Counted from the first letter of the stretch, positions 6,431-13,125 are shown. The stretch is 13,270 nt of DNA from Bacteroidota bacterium (GCA_023433755.1 JAEYUA010000135.1:1-13270), one strand, 5' to 3'. A program made the numbers and translations. The notes: generated by a model from the letters alone, not told the origin.

Positions 6431-6495
6431 AATGAATGAAAGTTATCATTATGATGCGCCAATTGGTGCCCTTGATTCTATTTCATCATTCTAAA
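6426..6495 (+). repeat. Imperfect inverted repeat between the HYC_CC_PP and HMA genes
   Basis: The arms are TTTAGAATGAATGAAA (6426-6441), which contains the TAG stop of the HYC_CC_PP gene, and TTTCATCATTCTAAA (6481-6495), which ends 9 nt before the ATG of the HMA gene. They pair along 15 bp with one bulged base. A smaller near-palindrome, GCGCCAATTGGTGC (6456-6469), lies inside. There is no T-run after the hairpin, so it is not a standard terminator; a processing, stability or attenuation element is possible. Confidence 0.5.
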
Positions 6496-6504
6496 AAACA
6501 AAAA

Positions 6505-7023
6505 ATGAAAATCTCCTCTTTATTGATAGCCTTCTTCCTGTTTATCAGTTTCAGTGCCTCTGCCCAGGAAAAAACAGAAAAGATCAAAGTAAATGGCGAA
6601 TGCGGCATGTGCAAGAACAAGATCGAAAAAGCAGCCAAATCAGCCGGTGCCAGTTATGCCCTTTGGGACAGTGAGAAAAAAGAACTGACAGTAACCTATA
6701 GCAATACCAGCAGTAATAATGCGAAGATCCAGAAAGCTGTTGCAGCCGTTGGTTATGATACCGAGCTGGAAAAAGCAACAGATGCTTCATACGATAAACT
6801 GCATGAATGCTGCAAGTATGACAGAACAGCCATGAAAGTAAAGGAAGCCTGCTGCGACCAGTGCGCTGAAAAAAATGGTGACTGTTGCAAGGACGGCAAA
6901 TGCGCCGAATGCAAAGCGCATAAGGACGGCAAAAAAATGGATTGCTGCAAGGATGGTAAATGTGAGATGCACAAAGATGCCGCACATGCTGCAAAAGGCG
7001 CCTCCTGCTGCAAAAAAGCTTAA
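6505..7023 (+). CDS. Secreted heavy-metal-associated (HMA) protein with Cys-rich tail
   Basis: The start is taken at 6505 because MKISSLLIAFFLFISFSASAQ is a complete signal peptide. An in-frame ATG at 6436 would add 23 residues before it and lies inside an inverted repeat. The 172-residue product has an HMA-like domain (about 24-90) with the metal-binding motif GEC33GMC36KNKIEKAA, the fold used by copper chaperones and P-type ATPase N-domains. Residues 100-172 form a Lys- and Cys-rich tail with 14 cysteines, including two copies of DCCKDGKC (126-133 and 146-153) and a final SCCKKA, so it resembles a metallothionein. A periplasmic metal-binding or buffering role is inferred. The second HMA gene follows after 18 bp, so the two are surely co-transcribed. 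Confidence 0.85.
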   Translation: MKISSLLIAFFLFISFSASAQEKTEKIKVNGECGMCKNKIEKAAKSAGASYALWDSEKKELTVTYSNTSSNNAKIQKAVAAVGYDTELEKATDASYDKLHECCKYDRTAMKVKEACCDQCAEKNGDCCKDGKCAECKAHKDGKKMDCCKDGKCEMHKDAAHAAKGASCCKKA

Positions 7024-7041
7024 CCTTTTAACTACAATCGT

Positions 7042-7584
7042 ATGAAATCAATATTCATGACGGTCCTGATTTTCCTCAGCGCCTTCATGGCTTCCGCGCA
7101 GAAAACTTCTGTATCCCTGGAAGCCAGCGGACTTACCTGCTCCATGTGTTCCAAAGCCGTGTTAAACGCGCTGGAAGAAGTGGACAATGTAAGCAAGGTG
7201 AGAGTGGATATCAAGAACCAGCAATACCAGATCAGTTTTACCGATGACGCGAAGATTGATTTCGACGCGCTCGCCAAAGCTGTTGAAGACGCAGGTTTCT
7301 CTGTGGCCAACCTGAAAGTGACGATGGAAGTTCCTTCCACCAAATTGGGAAAGGATGAACATGTGCAGATTGGTAACCAGTATTTCCATTTCCTGAATGC
7401 TGGTAACCAGCAACTGGAAGGCAAGGCCAGCTTCACACTCGTTGACAAAAATTTTACTTCAGCCAAAAACTTTAAAAAGTTTAGTGCCATGAGTAAGATG
7501 GAATGTGTGCAAACCGGCAAAACCTCGCATTGCTGCTCTTCTGAAATTCAGAAAGACACCAGGATCTATCACGCTATTATCTAA
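7042..7584 (+). CDS. Secreted HMA-domain (copper-chaperone-like) protein
   Basis: The product has 180 residues. A signal peptide (MKSIFMTVLIFLSAFMASAQ) precedes an HMA domain at about 22-95 with the CxxC site LTC33SMC36SKAVLNALEEVDNV and the typical ending FDALAKAVEDAGFSV. The second half (96-180) is not a known domain to me. It ends with C155 and a H163-C164-C165 cluster that could add metal ligands. This is probably a periplasmic metal carrier acting with the Cys-rich HMA protein just upstream and the outer-membrane protein downstream. A strong terminator begins 4 bp past its stop, so the operon's main transcript probably ends here. Confidence 0.85.
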   Translation: MKSIFMTVLIFLSAFMASAQKTSVSLEASGLTCSMCSKAVLNALEEVDNVSKVRVDIKNQQYQISFTDDAKIDFDALAKAVEDAGFSVANLKVTMEVPSTKLGKDEHVQIGNQYFHFLNAGNQQLEGKASFTLVDKNFTSAKNFKKFSAMSKMECVQTGKTSHCCSSEIQKDTRIYHAII

Positions 7585-7587
7585 GTA

Positions 7588-7626
7588 AAGGCCTTCCCCT
7601 GTGGCGGAAGGCCTTCTTCATTTTTT
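7588..7626 (+). terminator. Strong intrinsic terminator between the HMA gene and the beta-barrel gene
   Basis: A perfect 10-bp stem (7588-7597 with 7606-7615, arm AAGGCCTTCC) closes an 8-nt loop and is followed by CTTCA and six T (7621-7626). The last T is directly followed by the ATG of the next gene at 7627, so any transcript reaching that gene from upstream must read through this hairpin. Confidence 0.9.
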
Positions 7627-8451
7627 ATGAAACAGCTCATTGTTTGCTGTCTTATGCTGATCTCAGTAGCAGGACAGTCCCAGGAACTTTATGTATTCAG
7701 CGAACCCGCTTCCAATATGCCGGCAAAAAGCATGGGCGCAAGAATTTCCACCATATTTGGAAAAGGTTATCATGGAGAAAACATGTACCGGCTGCAGCCA
7801 GAAGTTCAATTTGGTTTCAATAAAAATTTCATGTTGCATATCGGCACTACGGTTTCCAATATGTATACCCCTTCTTCTCAGTGGGAATCAGTTTATCTCT
7901 ATGGCAAATACCGCTTTCTATCGGTGGATGATATGCATAAACATTTCCGCATGGCAGCTTTTGGTGAAGTTTCGCACAGCAGGAATGAATATCATTTTGA
8001 AGAAGTGAATATCACCGGTGACCGGAGTGGTTTCCAGGTAGGACTGATTGCCACACAACTGGTAAACAAGCTGGCAGTTTCTGCAACGGTGAGTCATACA
8101 CAGGCCATGGACCCGACACGATACGACAGGGTTGTATACAATCCCAAACCCACGTACAGTTCCCTCAATTATTCCCTGTCGGCCGGATACCTGGTATTGC
8201 CCTTTGAATACAAATCCTACGACCAGCTCAATATGAATATCTACCTGGAGTTACTAGGACAACAGACCCTCGATAGGAAAACTTTTTATTGGGACCTCGC
8301 CCCTGCCCTGCAGTTCATTATAGGCAGCAATACCAAATTAAACCTGGGATACAGGACACAGTTGAAGAGTGATCAATTCCGCAGTATGCAGAAAAGTTTT
8401 TTGATCGCTGTGGAGCATACATTTTTCAATGCCCTGAAGAAAAAAAATTAA
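7627..8451 (+). CDS. Outer-membrane beta-barrel protein, probably part of the metal locus
   Basis: The 274-residue product has a signal peptide (MKQLIVCCLMLISVAGQSQ). The mature part is dominated by alternating amphipathic strands with aromatic girdles (LQPEVQFGFNKNFMLHIGTTV, in two parts VYLYGKYRFL and HFRMAAFGEVSH, then FQVGLIATQL, LNYSLSAGYLVL, LNLGYRTQLKS). It ends FLIAVEHTFFNALKKKN. A small monomeric barrel of about 12 strands is a reasonable model. No substrate can be read from the sequence; metal linkage is inferred from the HMA genes directly upstream. The start codon touches the T-run of a terminator and no -7 box was seen, so expression may depend on read-through. The last 4 bp overlap the convergent DtxR-family gene. 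Confidence 0.75.
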   Translation: MKQLIVCCLMLISVAGQSQELYVFSEPASNMPAKSMGARISTIFGKGYHGENMYRLQPEVQFGFNKNFMLHIGTTVSNMYTPSSQWESVYLYGKYRFLSVDDMHKHFRMAAFGEVSHSRNEYHFEEVNITGDRSGFQVGLIATQLVNKLAVSATVSHTQAMDPTRYDRVVYNPKPTYSSLNYSLSAGYLVLPFEYKSYDQLNMNIYLELLGQQTLDRKTFYWDLAPALQFIIGSNTKLNLGYRTQLKSDQFRSMQKSFLIAVEHTFFNALKKKN

Positions 8452-9113
8452 AGAGGCTTTACTAAAATATTCCTGGCTACTTTTTCAGAAAGCTGGATGG
8501 GTTTTTTATTGACCTGGATGGTGGTGGACTGGTCATAAGCATGCTGCTCCATAATTTTTATTTTCGTCCCGGGACTGATATTCAATTTACCGAGGTAAGT
8601 GAGGAAGTCATCATGTGTTTCAGCCAGGTTCATTACCTGGTATTGTTTTCCTTTCTGGCAGGTGGAGAGCGGAATGGAAACATTGGCTTTGATCTTACCG
8701 GTTTTATCAGGAATGGGATCGCCATGAGGGTCGAAAGCAGGGTAACCTAAAAATGATTCCAGGCGGTCAATAAGATCCGATGATTCCACATGTTCCAGTT
8801 GTTCCGCCAGTTCATGCACTTCATTCCATTTATACTGGAGTTTGTCAACCAGGAAAACTTCCCAGAGCCTGTGTTTCCTGATTGTTTGTAAAGCTTTCTT
8901 CTTTCCTTTCTCGGTAAGCTGGATGGATTTATCGGCCTGCATTTCCACGAGGTTGCGGGCGGTGAGCTTGCGCACCATTTCGAGTACGGTTGCCGGGTTG
9001 AGACCCAGCGCTTTGGCCAGGGCCACATTATTTACCTTCTTGATCTCACGTTGGGAAAGGCTGTAGAGGGTCTTGAGATAATTTTCTTCTGAGTGGGAGA
9101 TGAAGTGAGCCAT
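8448..9113 (-). CDS. DtxR/MntR-family metal-dependent transcriptional regulator
   Basis: The 221-residue product has the full DtxR layout: a winged helix-turn-helix (about 5-75), a metal-binding and dimerisation domain (76-145) and a C-terminal FeoA/SH3-like domain (150-221). The ancillary metal site of DtxR is intact: H81, E85 (KHRLWE) and H100 (VHE). In the primary site E107 and H108 (LEHVES) are kept, E104 replaces DtxR Cys102 as in MntR, and N11 stands where MntR has Asp8 and DtxR has Met10. MntR Glu11 is replaced by K14. The activating metal (Mn, Fe or another) cannot be decided from this. It probably represses genes when metal is plentiful. It converges on, and overlaps by 4 bp, the outer-membrane barrel gene. 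A DtxR-like palindrome lies before the TonB receptor. Confidence 0.92.
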   Translation of the reverse strand: MAHFISHSEENYLKTLYSLSQREIKKVNNVALAKALGLNPATVLEMVRKLTARNLVEMQADKSIQLTEKGKKKALQTIRKHRLWEVFLVDKLQYKWNEVHELAEQLEHVESSDLIDRLESFLGYPAFDPHGDPIPDKTGKIKANVSIPLSTCQKGKQYQVMNLAETHDDFLTYLGKLNISPGTKIKIMEQHAYDQSTTIQVNKKPIQLSEKVARNILVKPL

Positions 9114-9130
9114 GGGGTAAAAGTAAAAAG

Positions 9131-9189
9131 GAAAAATAATTAATGCAGTTTAGCTTTTAATTTAAAGCCATATTCATTTACACAATATG
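9131..9189 (-). promoter_or_regulatory. Possible promoter/operator region of the DtxR-family gene
   Basis: The 119-bp gap upstream of the regulator contains a weak -7 match on the minus strand (TATTTTTC near 9131-9138), and an imperfect inverted repeat GCTTTT-AATTTAAAGCC (9153-9169). A further CATATT/AATATG pair lies at 9169-9174 and 9184-9189. The 11-mer AATTTAAAGCC also occurs in the inverted repeat over the promoter at 6017-6027. AT-richness makes chance matches likely. Confidence 0.3.
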
Positions 9190-9232
9190 CTTAATACGGC
9201 TTTCACAAACAGTTGACGATTTTCTACAACTC

Positions 9233-10327
9233 TTACTTCGTAACTATTGTTTTCTGATTGCCTATTTCAGCCAGGAATTCTGCAATTTTTTGAGTTTCAG
9301 AATTTGAAAATATAGGTTTGAAATAATTTATATAACCGGGAAGTTCGTTCAGTGTCAGAACCTTCACAAACTGAAATTCCTCTTTAGGTTTTGAATTTGT
9401 CAATACAATTAAGTTCCTTATGGCTATTTTTTTATCCCCCCAATGATGACCATTCAAACCTAAATAAGAATTACTCATCTCATTATTCAAAAGTTTAAAT
9501 AATACAAAACTTGTTCTCCTGATTTGCTGTACAGGAGAACGCAAACTCAAATTGTTCAATGATCTTTCACTCCAGTTTTTTGTTTCAATTAGAAATACTC
9601 CAGATGGACCAACAAGTATATGATCAATTTGAATTGACCTGATATACTCATTTTCCTGTCGGTTATAAATTGCGGGTGAAAATGAAACCGATAAATCATT
9701 TATCAAATAATAATCATCAGGCAAGGTTTCTAAGACTTTAACCACTTTTTGTTCTCCTAATGCTCCATATATCAAGTTATTTAACTCGTCAATATTTTTC
9801 TTTTTCCTATCAAGTTCTAACAATGGATGATGCACACTTTCCTTTACCGCTTCATCAAATCTGTAGGATAAGAATTTGAAACGCTCATTTTTCAACTGAT
9901 AAATACCATTAAGGTCTTTGATCGATCTCTGCAGCTCACTTTCAAATTTACGTTTACAGTTCTTTATTTCCTTGTTATACCGCCACTTCCAATAAAATCT
10001 GGAAACTCTTTGATAAATGTTATTGGGTTTCGGGTCCAATGATATTAATCGCTTCCTCAGATTTTCAATTTCCTCATTTGCACGCTGACTAATTTTTAAT
10101 TTAGTCGATTCTATTGTATTAACTAACTGCGGCATTTCAATACAGAGTAAATTTCTCTCACTTTCTATCATTTCCTTATGTATTGAAATCAATTGATTTC
10201 TACGGATATCATATGTTTTCTGAAATTCAATTACTTCACCTAGGGATTTGAAATCGTGAATGTTGTTTGCTTGTAAATGAGTCTTCAAAGCGGTTAGACA
10301 ACCAATCGTGTTATAAGTCCTGCACAT
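9233..10327 (-). CDS. NERD-domain (nuclease-related) protein
   Basis: The 364-residue product has an N-terminal half (about 20-185) rich in charged, heptad-like helices, probably coiled coil. A NERD domain follows, a member of the PD-(D/E)xK nuclease superfamily. Its motifs are G188ALGE192, the catalytic D235 in IQIDHILVG, E248-T-K250-N in GVFLIETKN, and the late motif SPVQQIRR (264-271) in place of the usual NPxxQ. All catalytic positions appear intact. NERD proteins are thought to act on DNA, and some belong to defence or plasmid-related loci; the role here is unknown. There is no signal peptide and no transmembrane helix. The gene is clearly more AT-rich than its neighbours (three 60-bp lines count 28, 30 and 37% G+C against 43-53% elsewhere), pointing to horizontal acquisition. 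Confidence 0.88.
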   Translation of the reverse strand: MCRTYNTIGCLTALKTHLQANNIHDFKSLGEVIEFQKTYDIRRNQLISIHKEMIESERNLLCIEMPQLVNTIESTKLKISQRANEEIENLRKRLISLDPKPNNIYQRVSRFYWKWRYNKEIKNCKRKFESELQRSIKDLNGIYQLKNERFKFLSYRFDEAVKESVHHPLLELDRKKKNIDELNNLIYGALGEQKVVKVLETLPDDYYLINDLSVSFSPAIYNRQENEYIRSIQIDHILVGPSGVFLIETKNWSERSLNNLSLRSPVQQIRRTSFVLFKLLNNEMSNSYLGLNGHHWGDKKIAIRNLIVLTNSKPKEEFQFVKVLTLNELPGYINYFKPIFSNSETQKIAEFLAEIGNQKTIVTK

Positions 10328-10464
10328 TTTATGTGTAAGTAGTTTAGGGTAGGATAATTATCAAACATCTTTCAAAGCTTAAGACACTAACTAAATTAAT
10401 GAGAATCCAGGGCTATGTCAAGCATGAATTCAATAAATATCTAATACTAACAAATTAAAGGCAG

Positions 10465-10492
10465 AATAATATTTGGTATACCAAATATTATT
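10465..10492. promoter_or_regulatory. 28-bp perfect palindrome, candidate DtxR-family operator
   Basis: Half-sites AATAATATTTGGTA and TACCAAATATTATT are exact reverse complements with no spacer. The core TTTGGTATACCAAA has the form TTnGGTnnACCnAA, as do the TTAGGTTAACCTAA-type sites bound by several DtxR-family repressors. It ends 2 bp before a possible -33 TTTG (10495-10498) and 38 bp before the receptor ATG, a suitable position for control of the TonB receptor. The link to the DtxR-family protein at 8448-9113 is inference. Confidence 0.65.
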
Positions 10493-10515
10493 TCTTTGGA
10501 ATTTCAAATATTTAT

Positions 10516-10523
10516 TATTTTTG
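10516..10523 (+). promoter_or_regulatory. Bacteroidota -7 promoter box of the TonB-dependent receptor
   Basis: TATTTTTG matches TAnnTTTG fully. TTTG at 10495-10498 lies 17 nt upstream as a possible -33 element (a little short). The box ends 7 nt before the ATG at 10531, so the predicted transcript has almost no leader. The 202-bp gap 10328-10530 otherwise holds AT-rich DNA and the 28-bp palindrome. Confidence 0.55.
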
Positions 10524-10530
10524 ATGCCTT

Positions 10531-12819
10531 ATGTTTAGAAATGTTCATGTGCTGTTGTTAACCGGCCTGCTGGCTTTTGGCTTACCGGCCTTAAGTCAGT
10601 CCGGCCTATCAGGAATAGTCAGTCACAAGAAAGAGCCCCTGTACCGGGCCAGTGTCAGCCTGGGCGGACATCATACCCTTACTGATTCCACTGGCCGGTT
10701 CCAGTTCGATTCGATACACCCGGGAAGATTTGTACTGGAAATTTCCAGCACGGGTTACGAAACTTATTATAAAAGCATCACCCTCAGCAATATTGATCAC
10801 AAGCAACTTGAAATAGAACTCTCCCCATCCGAAGCTTCTCTTGATGCTGTAGTCGTTACCGGTACCATGAAGGCCGTTAAAAAACTGGAAAGCCCGATTG
10901 CAGTTGAAGTGTACAGCCCGCAGTTCTTCAAAAAGAACCCTTCGCCTTCCATATTTGAATCTCTCCAGAACATCAACGGGGTGAGACCCCAGATCAACTG
11001 CAGCGTGTGCAACACGGGAGATATCCATATCAATGGACTGGAAGGCCCCTATACCATGGTTACCATTGATGGCATGCCCATCGTAAGCAGTCTTTCATCG
11101 GTTTATGGTTTGTTTGGCATCCCCAGTGAATTGATCGAAAGAGTGGAAATCGTAAAAGGCCCGGCCTCCGGCTTATACGGCTCTGAAGCGATCGGGGGAT
11201 TGATCAACATCATAACCAAATCACCGGATAAAGCACCTGCCTTTTCCACTACGGTTATGGGTACGAGCTGGCAGGAAATGAATGGAGACTTGGGTGTTAA
11301 ATGGAAGCTGGGAAAATTGCATTCGCTTTTAGGGGTCAACTATTTCAACTATTCAAAGCCTATCGATAAAAACAATGATGGTTTTACTGATGTAACCCTG
11401 CAGCACCGCATCAGCGTTTTCAACAAATGGAAGCTCGATAGAAAATACAACCGGCAGTTCTCCCTTGCCGCCAGGTATTTTAGGGAAAACCGCTGGGGCG
11501 GGGAAATGAACTGGAACAAATCTTTCCGTGGAGGCGATAGTGTGTATGGAGAAAGCATTGAAACCAAAAGATGGGAACTGATCGGAAATTACCAGTTGCC
11601 TGTAAGGCAAAATCTCTTTCTGTCTTTATCAGCAACGGGTCACGACCAGGATTCATATTATGGCATCACTCCGTACTTGGCAAAACAGAATATTGTATTT
11701 GGACAATTATTATGGGATGTAATCCATGGAAAACAAAATCTTCTATTCGGACTGGCAGGCCGTTACAATTATTATGATGATAACTCCACTGCAACGGTGG
11801 ATACGCTCACAGGTTTAAACAACCCTGAGCGTTATTTCCTGCCCGGAATTTTTGTTCAGGACGAATGGAAGGTGAATGCAAAACACAGCCTGTTGTTTGG
11901 CTTCCGCTACGATCATCATCCAACACATAAAGCCATCCTTACACCCAGGTTTGCCTGGAAATGGACGGTGGATGAACACCGGGTCTTCCGCCTGAACGCG
12001 GGTACCGGTTTCCGCGTGGTCAATATCTTCACCGAAGACCATGCGGCGCTTACAGGCGCTAGAGTGGTGGAGATACAGGAGAAACTGGATCCCGAGCAGA
12101 GTTATAATATCAACCTGAATTATTCGCACAGGCTGGGCAAACATTCCTGGCCGATAAACCTGGATATTTCTGCCTGGTATTCTTTTTTTCATAACCAGAT
12201 CATCGCGGATTATGAAACAGATCCCAACAAAATCATTTATAAAAACCTGGACGGACACGCGATTTCAAAAGGCATCACCATCAACGCGGAGACTAATATC
12301 CGCCAGAGATTCAAAGCAATGATGGGCATCACCCTGCAGGATGTTTCCAAAATTGAAACCATCAATGGAAAAAAAACCAGCATCACACCAATGCTCACGG
12401 AAAGCTGGAGTGGTACCTGGTCCATCAGTTATTCATTGCCTGTTCCTGGATTGACCTTTGATTACACGGGAAATATTTACGGACCCATGCGCCTCCCGCT
12501 GTTGTCAGCGATGGATCCGCGTAAACCACATTCGCCCATGTGGAGCATCCAAAACATTCAGGCTACAAAATATATTTCAAGATCCTTTGAGGTCTTCGCT
12601 GGTGTCAAAAATCTTTTGAACTGGACACCTTCAAAGAATAATCCTTTCATCATTGCACGTACAAATGATCCTTTTGACAAACAGGTTCAGTATGATGCCA
12701 ATGGAAAGATTAAAGCCACCCCAGACAATCCATTTGCACTGAGTTTCGACCCGGGTTATATCTATGCGCCGAACCAGGGTTTGAGGGTGTTTGCGGGGAT
12801 CAGAGTGAAGGTGAAGTAG
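10531..12819 (+). CDS. TonB-dependent outer-membrane receptor with CxxC plug motif, probably metal-related
   Basis: The 762-residue product has a signal peptide (1-22, ending ALSQ) and a carboxypeptidase-regulatory-like domain (about 24-100: GLSGIVSHKKEPLYRASVSL, TDSTGRFQFDSI). A TonB-box-like LDAVVVTGT (104-112) leads into a plug (about 120-230) with GLEGPYTMVTIDGMPI and ERVEIVKGPASGLYGSEAIGG, then a beta-barrel ending GLRVFAGIRVKVK. It takes up a ligand across the outer membrane using TonB/ExbBD energy. The plug contains C157-S-V-C160 just before NTGDIHING; as far as I recall this variant is common in receptors found beside HYC_CC_PP and HMA proteins, which are also present here. A metal or metal complex is therefore the likely cargo, copper being a guess. 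Its promoter has a DtxR-like palindrome. The TAG stop is the first three bases of a 7-bp repeat array. Confidence 0.92.
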   Translation: MFRNVHVLLLTGLLAFGLPALSQSGLSGIVSHKKEPLYRASVSLGGHHTLTDSTGRFQFDSIHPGRFVLEISSTGYETYYKSITLSNIDHKQLEIELSPSEASLDAVVVTGTMKAVKKLESPIAVEVYSPQFFKKNPSPSIFESLQNINGVRPQINCSVCNTGDIHINGLEGPYTMVTIDGMPIVSSLSSVYGLFGIPSELIERVEIVKGPASGLYGSEAIGGLINIITKSPDKAPAFSTTVMGTSWQEMNGDLGVKWKLGKLHSLLGVNYFNYSKPIDKNNDGFTDVTLQHRISVFNKWKLDRKYNRQFSLAARYFRENRWGGEMNWNKSFRGGDSVYGESIETKRWELIGNYQLPVRQNLFLSLSATGHDQDSYYGITPYLAKQNIVFGQLLWDVIHGKQNLLFGLAGRYNYYDDNSTATVDTLTGLNNPERYFLPGIFVQDEWKVNAKHSLLFGFRYDHHPTHKAILTPRFAWKWTVDEHRVFRLNAGTGFRVVNIFTEDHAALTGARVVEIQEKLDPEQSYNINLNYSHRLGKHSWPINLDISAWYSFFHNQIIADYETDPNKIIYKNLDGHAISKGITINAETNIRQRFKAMMGITLQDVSKIETINGKKTSITPMLTESWSGTWSISYSLPVPGLTFDYTGNIYGPMRLPLLSAMDPRKPHSPMWSIQNIQATKYISRSFEVFAGVKNLLNWTPSKNNPFIIARTNDPFDKQVQYDANGKIKATPDNPFALSFDPGYIYAPNQGLRVFAGIRVKVK

Positions 12820-12900
12820 CTGTTGGCTGTTGGCGGTTAGCCATTGGCTGTTGGCCTTTGGCCATTGGCCTTTGGCTGTTAGCCGTTGGCTTCTGGCTGT
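12817..12900 (+). repeat. Twelve-unit degenerate heptamer array starting at the receptor stop codon
   Basis: The 84 bp split without gaps into twelve 7-mers: TAGCTGT, TGGCTGT, TGGCGGT, TAGCCAT, TGGCTGT, TGGCCTT, TGGCCAT, TGGCCTT, TGGCTGT, TAGCCGT, TGGCTTC and TGGCTGT. The consensus is TRGCYNT. The first unit supplies the TAG stop of the TonB receptor. TGGCCAT-like units contain GGCC and are partly self-complementary, so the transcript can fold. A 13th, poorer unit (TGAGCCA) runs into the REP-like repeats. Confidence 0.85.
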
Positions 12901-12902
12901 TG

Positions 12903-13125
12903 AGCCACAGCGGGGCGACATATCAGTAGCAGCAAAACGTTCCCGCGTAAGATAAGCAGAGCCCGGAGGGGCGGCATATCAGTCCCTCTCATTTTTGAAA
13001 AACACACGATGCAGAGCCCCAGCGGGGCGACATATCAGTAGCAGAAAAACGTTCTCGGCGTAAGATAAGCAGAGCCCCGGAGGGGCGGCATATCAGTCCC
13101 TATCATTTTTGAAAAACGCATCATG
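12903..13125 (+). repeat. 112-bp tandem duplication (two copies) carrying REP-like elements
   Basis: Copy 1 (12903-13014) and copy 2 (13015 to about 13125) are nearly the same, with only scattered substitutions and a few single-base indels. Each contains two REP-like palindromes followed by a conserved tail, ATTTTTGAAAAAC. No ORF of note crosses the unit. Confidence 0.85.

Noticed and set aside
6436..6504. Upstream in-frame start for the Cys-rich HMA protein
   Set aside because: It would put 23 residues before an otherwise perfect signal peptide, and it lies inside an inverted repeat; the ATG at 6505 is preferred.
7032..7520. Minus-strand open frame (162 codons) opposite the second HMA gene
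   Set aside because: It lies almost wholly within a gene with a clear signal peptide and CxxC HMA domain; its Ser/Ala/Leu-rich product has no recognisable domain.
8738..8752. Half-site like a DtxR operator (GGTAACCTAA) inside the DtxR-family gene
   Set aside because: It is coding sequence for LGYPA and not palindromic across its centre, so it is best explained by codon choice.
12903..13125. Tandem repeat as a CRISPR array
   Set aside because: There are only two copies of a 112-bp unit, the sequence between the short palindromes is itself repeated rather than unique, and no cas genes are near.
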